64,000 bases of DNA from Hymenobacter sp. BT730 (GTDB lineage: Bacteria > Bacteroidota > Bacteroidia > Cytophagales > Hymenobacteraceae): assembly GCF_030542105.1 (NCBI RefSeq), contig NZ_JAUOFB010000001.1, positions 930,001 through 994,000 of the forward strand, written 5' to 3'. The notes beneath the pieces were generated by a model. That model was not told where the DNA came from and did not search any database. It saw only the letters and a list, made by a program, of their open reading frames with translations. Within the stretch, counting starts at the first letter, position 1. The number at the start of each line of letters is the position of its first letter. Shown here piece after piece: positions 1 to 6,937 of the stretch. The position numbers and the translations under genes were made by a program.

Positions 1-893
1 TCTATTCTATAACTACTAAGACAGATAATTGCGGTGGTGCCGACGTAGTACAGCGAATAATTGTAAACACGAACAACCTGACATTAACCTCGAACGACCC
101 GGATAATAATGTAGCCCCAGGTACTGCGGTTATCCTGACAGCAGGTGGTGGTACCGCTGGTGCCTACACCTGGACCGCTAGTGATGGTACTCCTATCACC
201 TCCTCAGGCTCACAGGTAACGGTTTATCCAAGGTCATCAACTCAATATACGGTGAGCGGTAATACTACAATTGGTAACTGCCCTGCCTCTGCTTCGTTAA
301 TCATCACGGTAAACGGGGTCATTCTACCAGTAGAATTTGCGAGCTTCACAGCCATTTGGGCCGGCAAAGCGCCCCAACTGAACTGGGCTACCGCCTCAGA
401 GAAAAGCAGCGCCTCCTTTGTGGTGGAGCGCAGCCTGGATGGGCACACGTTTACGGCGGTTGGCCAGCGCGCCGGGGCGGGCAGCACTACCACCCGCAGT
501 GAGTACCAGTTCTCGGACCTGAGCCTGTCGGCCTCGACGATTGGCACAGTGTACTACCGTCTGCGGCAGGTGAACACTGATGGTAGCTTCAGCTACTCGG
601 CCATTAAAACCCTGCAAGTACCTACCAGTCGGTCCAACTTTAAAGCTACTGTGTTCCCTAACCCCTCGGCGCAGGCTGTTACCGTAGAGGTGGAAGCTTT
701 GGGTGCCGGTACCATCACCTGCACGGTGCACAATGCGCTGGGCAAGCAGTTGCTGACGCGCACGGTCACAGCCTCAGGTGTGGGTCTGCAGGAAATTAGG
801 TTGCCAGAAACTGCTTCGCTGCGTTCAGGCATCTATTACTTAACCGTACGCCAGGGGCAGCAGCAACAAGTAATCAAGCTCAGTCATAACTAG
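1..893 (+). CDS. T9SS type A sorting domain protein (5' end cut by window)
   Basis: The reading frame is already open at base 3, so the gene begins before the window. The visible part contains an Ig/PKD-like repeat (roughly bases 60-300), a linker with the motif GVILPVEF, an FN3-like region carrying FVVERSLDG and YYRLRQVN, and a final module of about 75 residues with PNPS, typical of T9SS C-terminal sorting domains. By family knowledge this is a surface or secreted protein exported to the periplasm by Sec and across the outer membrane by T9SS. The C-terminal 215 residues are closely similar to those of the next gene, so the two are tandem paralogues. The repeat part is visibly more AT-rich than the sorting part. 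The function of the N-terminal part cannot be told. Confidence 0.85.
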   Translation, partial: YSITTKTDNCGGADVVQRIIVNTNNLTLTSNDPDNNVAPGTAVILTAGGGTAGAYTWTASDGTPITSSGSQVTVYPRSSTQYTVSGNTTIGNCPASASLIITVNGVILPVEFASFTAIWAGKAPQLNWATASEKSSASFVVERSLDGHTFTAVGQRAGAGSTTTRSEYQFSDLSLSASTIGTVYYRLRQVNTDGSFSYSAIKTLQVPTSRSNFKATVFPNPSAQAVTVEVEALGAGTITCTVHNALGKQLLTRTVTASGVGLQEIRLPETASLRSGIYYLTVRQGQQQQVIKLSHN

Positions 894-917
894 GCGGGCC
901 ACTACTACCTTTTACCG

Positions 918-950
918 AAAAGACCAGGCTCTATCCGGCCTGGTCTTTTT
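918..950 (+). terminator. Rho-independent terminator
   Basis: Stem AAAAGACCAGG / CCTGGTCTTTT with a T tract, 25 bases after the stop of the first T9SS cargo gene. It ends that gene's transcript. Confidence 0.8.
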
Positions 951-1168
951 GCGTACCAAAAAAGCTAGTTTGAATATTTTGGAAAGCTCACAAGTAGCTA
1001 AAAGCTCAAACTAGGGCGGAGTTGCTAATGTGTAAAATATGGTGATGAAAATAGGATAATTCTTCTGAGTGATAACCAGTGACCTGCCTTGGGACTATCT
1101 TTACATAAGGTTACACTCTCATAATAAACATATAAAAAACATCATATGGTGCCTTCGGATTAATACCG

Positions 1169-1176
1169 TAGTTTTG
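1169..1176 (+). promoter_or_regulatory. Candidate Bacteroidota -7 element
   Basis: The octamer TAGTTTTG matches TAnnTTTG exactly and lies 48 bases before the ATG at 1224, in the AT-rich 330-base spacer between the two T9SS cargo genes. No good -33 TTTG is seen at the expected distance, so this is a moderate call. Apart from this element and the upstream terminator the spacer shows nothing. Confidence 0.45.
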
Positions 1177-1223
1177 CATATTGTAATAAATTAAGTCGAA
1201 TGCATCACCGAACCTTTTCCACT

Positions 1224-2693
1224 ATGAAAACACTTTACACATTTCTGACTTGCTTCTGCCTCAGTTTATTTGCATTACCTTTCGTTAGTAATGGCCAGGC
1301 AGGATGTTCAAACCAGCTTACGGCTTTCATTAATGGAGTACAGCAAGGCCAAAAAATCCCCCAAGGCCAAAGTGGGGTAGCAGATATTACCTACTGTCCC
1401 ACTACCAATTCAAATTCTTCTATTCAGCTCTCTGGGGCCTCGTCTACTAGTGCTGCAGTATATAAATGGGAGATAGTAACCGGCACTACCGTGACCCCTG
1501 TTACTTCAGGAACAGTATCAGGCGGTACAGCTTTTCTTACTGTTTATCCTTCAACATCGACGGTATACCGGCTTACTTCTACCGGTTGTAGTAAGATTAC
1601 ATACGTTGACTTTACAATCAACCCAATTCTAACGCTTACCTCAAGCGCTGGATCATCAACTGTATGTCCCGGAACTGCTGTAACACTGAATGCAAGTGGT
1701 GGTAATGGCACCTATGTTCTAAAGGCTAATGGTGCGACTATTGATAGCAATACGAGTGGTGTGTTTACTGTTACCCCACAAGCATCAACTACATATACCG
1801 TTGAGACCACAAGTGCTACTTGTACTGGTACAGTTTCACAGAAAATCACAGTTGCTACTACCAGTAATTTAAGCCTAAACTCAAACGACGCAGATAACAA
1901 TGTTTCGCCTGGAGGCTCTGTTATTTTAACAGCAGGTGGTGGCACTTCTGGTTCATACACTTGGAAGGCCTACAATGGTTTTACAACGACTACAATCCCA
2001 TCTTCAGGGGCGCAGATAACGGTTAATCCACTAAGAACCACCCAATACACTGTAACTGGTCCTACAACACCTGCTAATTGCCCGGGCACAGCCTCTATAA
2101 TCATCACGGTAAACGGTGTCATTCTGCCGGTCGAGTTTGCCAGCTTTAGTGCTTCTTGGAATAGCAAAGCGCCACTGCTCACCTGGGCTACGGCATCAGA
2201 AAAGAGCAGTGAGTCGTTTGTAGTGGAGCGCAGCTTAGATGGTATTTCGTTTGTAGCCATTGGCCAGCGCGCCGGCGCAGGCAGCACCATGAGCCGCACC
2301 GAGTACAGCTTTGTGGATGCCGGCCTTCCTTCCTTCGCTACAGGCACGGTGTATTACCGTCTGCGCCAGGTTAACACGGATGGCACCTTTGCCTATTCCA
2401 GCGTAGCAGCACTGCAGGTACGGACCAGCAAAGCCAGCTTCAAAGCTTCGGCATTCCCTAACCCATTCGATAAGAATGTGGCTGTAGAAGTGGAATCCAT
2501 AGGCGCTGGTCCTATCGTCTTCACCGTATATGATGTATTAGGCAAGAAATTGCTGACGCGCACAGTAACGACGTCGGGTATGGGCCTGCAGAAAGTAGGC
2601 TTACCAGAAGCAGCTACACTGCGTGGTGGTGTATACTACCTCACCATCCGTCAGGGTGCTCAGCAGCAAGTATTGAAGTTGAGCCGCAAATAA
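1224..2693 (+). CDS. T9SS type A sorting domain protein, paralogue of the preceding gene
   Basis: 489 residues. The ATG at 1224 is preferred over an in-frame ATG at 1200 because it begins directly with a Sec signal peptide (MKTLYTF then a hydrophobic core, cleavage near residue 25). It is followed by Ig/PKD-like repeats at about 30-295, the linker GVILPVEF near 298, an FN3-like segment at about 315-400 and a T9SS sorting domain after PNPFD near 412. Two segments are recognisable copies of those in the gene at 1-893, including FVVERSLDG, GQRAGAGST and YYRLRQVNTDG. Expected to be exported and anchored or released at the cell surface. No enzyme domain is visible; an adhesin or structural role is only a guess. 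Confidence 0.88.
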   Translation: MKTLYTFLTCFCLSLFALPFVSNGQAGCSNQLTAFINGVQQGQKIPQGQSGVADITYCPTTNSNSSIQLSGASSTSAAVYKWEIVTGTTVTPVTSGTVSGGTAFLTVYPSTSTVYRLTSTGCSKITYVDFTINPILTLTSSAGSSTVCPGTAVTLNASGGNGTYVLKANGATIDSNTSGVFTVTPQASTTYTVETTSATCTGTVSQKITVATTSNLSLNSNDADNNVSPGGSVILTAGGGTSGSYTWKAYNGFTTTTIPSSGAQITVNPLRTTQYTVTGPTTPANCPGTASIIITVNGVILPVEFASFSASWNSKAPLLTWATASEKSSESFVVERSLDGISFVAIGQRAGAGSTMSRTEYSFVDAGLPSFATGTVYYRLRQVNTDGTFAYSSVAALQVRTSKASFKASAFPNPFDKNVAVEVESIGAGPIVFTVYDVLGKKLLTRTVTTSGMGLQKVGLPEAATLRGGVYYLTIRQGAQQQVLKLSRK

Positions 2694-2711
2694 GCGGTAA
2701 GCCAATTTTAC

Positions 2712-2760
2712 GACCAACAAAAAGGCCAGGTACGGAAACGTCCTGGTCTTTTTGTTGGTC
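2712..2760 (+). terminator. Long-stem terminator
   Basis: Arms GACCAACAAAAAGGCCAGG and CCTGGTCTTTTTGTTGGTC pair almost fully around an 11-base loop, 18 bases after the T9SS cargo stop codon. The CCAGG/CCTGGTCTTTTT core resembles the terminator of the upstream paralogue, as expected for a tandem duplication. Confidence 0.8.
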
Positions 2761-2845
2761 ATTACCTTTCAGTTATGCTAGTAGATTGTGCCTTTCTGCA
2801 CATAAATTAGCCCTGTTTTTTCCATGCCTGTACTCTGCTACTAAT

Positions 2846-3604
2846 ATGTCTGACGCTCACCCCACGCTACTCTTTCTCCACGGCTTTGGCGAATCGCGCG
2901 AGGTCTGGACGGACTTTTCTCGTGGCTTTCCCGATCATTACCGTCTGGTGACCCTGAATTTGCTGGGTCATGGTACGAATGTGCACGATATCCGGGACTA
3001 CTCCATGGAAGCGCAGGCACGCTACGTGGCCGAACAGCTACGGCAGAAAAACGTGGACAAAGCACTACTGGTGTGCCATAGCATGGGTGGGTATGTAGCC
3101 CTTGCTTTTGCAGAGCGCTACCCTGAAATGGTGGCTGGCCTGGTGCTGTTTCATTCTACGGCCCTGCCCGATACGGAAGAAAAGAAAGCCAACCGGGATA
3201 AGAACATGGACTTTGTGCGCCGCAATGGGGTGGAAAAGTTTATGGAGTCCTTTATTCGCCCCCTGTTTGCGCCCGTAAATCGGGAACGGTTGTTGGATCG
3301 GCGCGAGTTCCTGGAGGATATTGGGAAAGCCACACCTGAAACCACCGTGCTAGGCGCCCTGCAAGCCATGCGTGACCGGCCCGACCGCACCCAGGTGCTG
3401 CGCAATGCGCGCTTCCCGGTGCTGTTTATTGTGGGTAAGGAAGACGTAGCCGTATCCGTGGAAAGCATTCTGCCTCAGTTGGCACTGCCAGCTCAGAGTC
3501 ATGCCTTGCTTCTGAGTAACGTAGGCCACTTAGGGTACTTTGAAGAACCTGAGCTAACCCGCCGCGCCGTAATAGATTTTGCCGGTGCCGTGTTCGGGAA
3601 GTAG
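2846..3604 (+). CDS. Alpha/beta hydrolase
   Basis: 252 residues from the ATG at 2846; a frame start at 2786 exists but its first 20 residues look like read-through of non-coding DNA. The alpha/beta hydrolase fold shows an oxyanion-hole motif HGFGES (residues 12-17), a nucleophile elbow CHSMGG with Ser79, a probable acid Asp200 (KEDV) and a probable catalytic His228 (VGHLGYFE). The absence of a signal peptide points to a cytoplasmic enzyme. The family includes esterases, MhpC-like C-C hydrolases and haloperoxidase-like proteins; the substrate cannot be assigned. It is convergent with the TonB-repeat gene, with only 3 bases between stops and no terminator between them. Confidence 0.85.
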   Translation: MSDAHPTLLFLHGFGESREVWTDFSRGFPDHYRLVTLNLLGHGTNVHDIRDYSMEAQARYVAEQLRQKNVDKALLVCHSMGGYVALAFAERYPEMVAGLVLFHSTALPDTEEKKANRDKNMDFVRRNGVEKFMESFIRPLFAPVNRERLLDRREFLEDIGKATPETTVLGALQAMRDRPDRTQVLRNARFPVLFIVGKEDVAVSVESILPQLALPAQSHALLLSNVGHLGYFEEPELTRRAVIDFAGAVFGK

Positions 3605-3607
3605 CTT

Positions 3608-5551
3608 CTACTTTATGGCAAAGGTGACAGGTAGCATTAGCGCCACTTTCACCGGCTGGCCGTGGTGGCGTCCTGGTTTAAAAACCGGTAGTCCAGCCAC
3701 AAGCTTTAGCGCCTCCTCGCTCAGACTGGCGTGGGGTGTTTTTACCACAACGGGTTGCGTTACTTTGCCGGTTTCATCTACTACAAAATACACCCACACT
3801 AAGCCCTGCGCCTGTGCCCGTAACGCTTCTGGGGGATAGTTGAGCCGATGTGAGGAAGCCTGCAGGATGTTGCTCTTAACCGGTACCGGCATCTCATCGG
3901 CGTAGGCATATATCATGGGCGCGGGAGTAGCCGGGGGCAGAGCGTAGTAGGTGAGGGGCAACGTGAATGAGGTAGGGCCGGGCTGCCCATTCCAGCGGGC
4001 AGGTTGCCACTGGGGCATTTGCGTGAGGTATTGCATAGCCGCTTCATACAGTTCATCCAGCGCCTTGCCCCGGGCCTTGGTAGCCGTCGTTTCTGCGCCG
4101 GAAGGCGGGGTCGACATAAGCGGCTCCATACTTTTCACCCAGCCGCTGGCATCCAGGGTAATAGTGATGAAGATGCGGCCGCTGAGTAGCTGCTGCCTGG
4201 CTGCCTCCGGGTAGGGAGCCGCCGCCAGAAAAGCGTACAAGGCCTCCGGCCCACCGGGGTATTGTGCCGCGCTAAAGCCCGGATTGGGAGCCACTGCCTC
4301 TTCCCCCATGCGCTGCGCCAGTAGCTCGTCGGCACGGGGCGGCAGCTGAAACAGTGCGGATACTATCAGCATTTTGCCTTGCAGGGCACGCAACTGGGCC
4401 GGTTTAAGCTGAACGCCGTGGACAACAGCCAGCAGCGCTGCTTGGTCAAGGGCTGGATGAAGGCCCTGCAGTATCCGGGCATTGGTAGCGCGCCCGCTGC
4501 TATCGGGGCTGAAGCTAATTCTGACCCGGCCTTGCAGGCCCAAGCGTAAGGCATCAGTAGGATAGTCAAAGTTGCGCAGCTGCTCCTGTACCTGGTGTTC
4601 CGCTAGGGGCGGCGCATCCTGCAGATTCAGCCCCGACATTGTATAACCGATGCGGCTATTCTGCCAAGTAGTTATTTCATTCAGCAGATTGGCGGCCGCA
4701 GCTTCTTCTCTGCTGGCCTGCTGGCCGGGGATTTTGCCGTTGTTTGGGTTCAGATGAAATGAGATGGGCACGGTAAAACTGACGGCTACCTTGCGCCCCG
4801 ACTGCTGGCCAGGCTCAAAAGCAGGGAACAAGCTAACCACGCGTTTGGCTTCTTCTTCCAGAACAGGATGCACGTTGGTAATGGCCCTGATCTGCTCTAC
4901 CTGCCCGGAGGTATTAACCACAAACGATACAAATACCCGGCCCTGCAACCGTTGCGCGCTAGCCTGCTCTGGATAGCGCAAGTTTCGTACAATGAAGTGG
5001 TATAACGCTTCCTGCCCGCCGGGAAACACCGGCATTTTCTCCACGGCGGTGTAGATAGGCTGAGCCGCCGTGGCCGGCAGCGTGTCTTGGGCGCCGGCAG
5101 TAGGCGGGGCCATGCGGGCCGCCACACGTTGAGCCAGTATTTCTTCCACGTTTTTTGGCAGTTGAAAGGTTATCGGCAACGTGAAGGCCACGGACACGGC
5201 GCGCCCCAATTGCCGGCCCGGCGTGAAATCAGCCAGCGCCTGTACTGCCCGTACTGCTTCATAATCGAGGAGTGGATGCACGCTTCTTGCCACCTTCACA
5301 TCCTGTATGCGTCCTGTAGGGCCCACTACAAAACTGACAAATACCTTACCGGCAAGGCGTTGCTGCAATGCCTCAGTGGGATACTGGATAACCTGACCCA
5401 GCGCCTTAAAAATGCCCTCTTGCCCGCCCGGGAAAACTGGCATCTGCTCCACATAGGTGTATACTTCGTTGGTAGCTTTTTTTTGCTCTTCCTGCGCCAA
5501 TACGCGGGTGCTGGTTAGGAGCAGGAATGCCCCGACTATCAGAGTCTTCAA
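3608..5551 (-). CDS. Secreted protein with five tandem TonB_C-like domains
   Basis: 647 residues with a cleavable signal peptide (MKTLIVGAFLLLT, cleavage after VLAQ near residue 20) instead of the transmembrane anchor of ordinary TonB. Five units of about 100-120 residues follow (approximately 30-132, 165-272, 300-400, 425-545, 550-647), each with a YP..A...L.G.V.V.F.V...G motif and most ending in F.PG...G..V..... units 1, 2 and 5 are best conserved (EMPVFPGG or EMPVPV entry). Canonical TonB has one such domain and a proline-rich linker; neither an anchor nor a Pro-rich linker is seen. The fold call is strong; the role is open. It could bind TonB boxes or peptidoglycan in the periplasm rather than transduce energy. 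Confidence 0.8.
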   Translation of the reverse strand: MKTLIVGAFLLLTSTRVLAQEEQKKATNEVYTYVEQMPVFPGGQEGIFKALGQVIQYPTEALQQRLAGKVFVSFVVGPTGRIQDVKVARSVHPLLDYEAVRAVQALADFTPGRQLGRAVSVAFTLPITFQLPKNVEEILAQRVAARMAPPTAGAQDTLPATAAQPIYTAVEKMPVFPGGQEALYHFIVRNLRYPEQASAQRLQGRVFVSFVVNTSGQVEQIRAITNVHPVLEEEAKRVVSLFPAFEPGQQSGRKVAVSFTVPISFHLNPNNGKIPGQQASREEAAAANLLNEITTWQNSRIGYTMSGLNLQDAPPLAEHQVQEQLRNFDYPTDALRLGLQGRVRISFSPDSSGRATNARILQGLHPALDQAALLAVVHGVQLKPAQLRALQGKMLIVSALFQLPPRADELLAQRMGEEAVAPNPGFSAAQYPGGPEALYAFLAAAPYPEAARQQLLSGRIFITITLDASGWVKSMEPLMSTPPSGAETTATKARGKALDELYEAAMQYLTQMPQWQPARWNGQPGPTSFTLPLTYYALPPATPAPMIYAYADEMPVPVKSNILQASSHRLNYPPEALRAQAQGLVWVYFVVDETGKVTQPVVVKTPHASLSEEALKLVAGLPVFKPGRHHGQPVKVALMLPVTFAIK

Positions 5552-5577
5552 AAGGAATAGAAGGTATAAGTGAAATA

Positions 5578-5739
5578 CTATTTGCTGCTGATGCGCAGCG
5601 AAATATTGTGCAGTTGCACGGCCATAGGATGGGCTTGGCTACTGTCGGGCTTCTGGGTAGGCATATGGGGCACTACTTCCCGAGCTGCTGTAGAGGAATA
5701 CCAAACTGCCAGCAAGGTTGCGCCAATAAGTCTGCTAAT
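5578..5739 (-). other. Possible small broken membrane ORF upstream of the TonB-repeat gene
   Basis: On the minus strand a frame of 53 codons ends with TAG at 5578-5580 and reads through a hydrophobic stretch (LIGATLLAVWY) into a polar tail (VVPHMPTQKPDSS). It has no ATG or GTG at its head; a TTG lies inside the hydrophobic stretch. Immediately upstream another frame encodes a second hydrophobic string (FLTVLFFLLL) that stops just where this one begins, as if one single-pass membrane protein had suffered a frameshift. It sits 26 bases before the TonB-repeat start. The codon choice in the polar part resembles neighbouring genes, but this may be chance. Confidence 0.25.
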
Positions 5740-5770
5740 CAGCTAATAGAAGAAAGAATAGAACGGTAAG

Positions 5771-5806
5771 GAAAATGGGGCTGCTTAACGCAACAGCCCC
5801 ATTTTC
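5771..5806 (-). terminator. asd terminator overlapping the stop codon
   Basis: Perfect 13-bp arms (5771-5783 and 5794-5806) around a 10-base loop. The asd stop codon (5785-5787) lies in the loop and its last sense codons form one arm, so the hairpin is partly coding. Confidence 0.65.
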
Positions 5807-6780
5807 AGCATTTTCTCCGCAATCTGCACGGCATTAGTGGCAGCACCTTTGCGCAGGTTATCAGCTACCACCCACATGTTCAGGGTACGGGGCTGGGATT
5901 CGTCGCGGCGGATGCGGCCTACCAATACGGCATCTTTGCCATGGGCATCTTTGGGCATGGGGTAGCGGTTTTGGGCAGGATCATCAACCACTTCCACACC
6001 TTCCGTTTGGGCCAGGATTTTATAGACGTCGGCCAGTTCAAACTCCCGCTCAAACTCCACGTTCACTGATTCTGAATGACCGCCCACCACGGGAATGCGC
6101 ACCGTAGTGGCCGTTACCTGAATGGAGTCGTCGCCCATGATTTTCTTGGTCTCCTTCACCATTTTCATTTCCTCCTTGGTGTAGCCATTGTCCTCAAACA
6201 CATCAATGTGAGGCAGCACATTCAGGTCGATGCGGTGCGGATAAGCCGGGCTGGTTACTTCGCTGCCAGCGCGCTCCTGCATGAGCTGGTCCACGGCTTT
6301 TTTACCCGTGCCCGTTACGCTCTGGTAGGTGCTCACCACAATACGCTTGATGCGGTAAGCATCGTGCAGGGTGTGCAGAGCCAGCACCATCTGGATGGTA
6401 GAACAGTTAGGATTGGCAATGATTTTATCTTCAGAAGTCAGCTCTTTGGCATTGATTTCGGGCACTACCAGCTTTTTGGTCGGGTCCATGCGCCAGGCGG
6501 AGGAGTTATCAATGACAACGGTGCCTACTGCCGCAAAGCGCGGAGCCTGCTCCTTAGAAACAGAGCCGCCTGCCGAGAATATGGCCACGTCCGGACGGGC
6601 CGCAATGGCGTCGTCCATACTAACGACTTTAAACTTACGGCCCTGAAATTCGATTTCCTGACCCACTGATTTTTCTGAGGCAACGGGCAGAAGCTCGGTA
6701 ACCGGAAACTGGCGCTCGGCCAGAACTTTCAGCATTTCGCCCCCAACCAGGCCGGTGGCACCTACAATTGCGACTTTCAT
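5785..6780 (-). CDS. asd: Aspartate-semialdehyde dehydrogenase
   Basis: 331 residues from the ATG at 6780 (MKVAIVGATG); an upstream in-frame start would add 14 residues ahead of the NADP-binding motif and is unlikely. The enzyme reduces aspartyl-4-phosphate to aspartate-4-semialdehyde, the branch point to lysine/diaminopimelate, threonine and methionine. Visible landmarks are the N-terminal GATGLVGGEM dinucleotide-binding loop, the catalytic cysteine in NPNCSTIQ (Cys126), and GGHSESVNVEF in the C-terminal catalytic domain. Length fits the bacterial family. It is divergent from the lamin-tail protein gene, and no other amino-acid gene adjoins it, so it is probably monocistronic. Confidence 0.96.
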   Translation of the reverse strand: MKVAIVGATGLVGGEMLKVLAERQFPVTELLPVASEKSVGQEIEFQGRKFKVVSMDDAIAARPDVAIFSAGGSVSKEQAPRFAAVGTVVIDNSSAWRMDPTKKLVVPEINAKELTSEDKIIANPNCSTIQMVLALHTLHDAYRIKRIVVSTYQSVTGTGKKAVDQLMQERAGSEVTSPAYPHRIDLNVLPHIDVFEDNGYTKEEMKMVKETKKIMGDDSIQVTATTVRIPVVGGHSESVNVEFEREFELADVYKILAQTEGVEVVDDPAQNRYPMPKDAHGKDAVLVGRIRRDESQPRTLNMWVVADNLRKGAATNAVQIAEKMLKMGLLR

Positions 6781-6937
6781 AAAATCGTACAGCAAAAAAA
6801 TGAAGCCCTGGGCAAAGCCCAAAGCATGGCAAATGTCGGGAAAAGCCAGTTACTTAGATGCATGATCCGGCGTGTGCCCTGCCGGGTGGCCCTATTCTTT
6901 TTTGTCAGTTTCCCTCGTGAACCACGTTTCCTGCGCG

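Noticed and set aside
5527..5769. 80-codon plus-strand frame between the TonB-repeat gene and asd
   Set aside because: Starts inside the signal peptide region of the TonB-repeat gene and has irregular composition; no motif.
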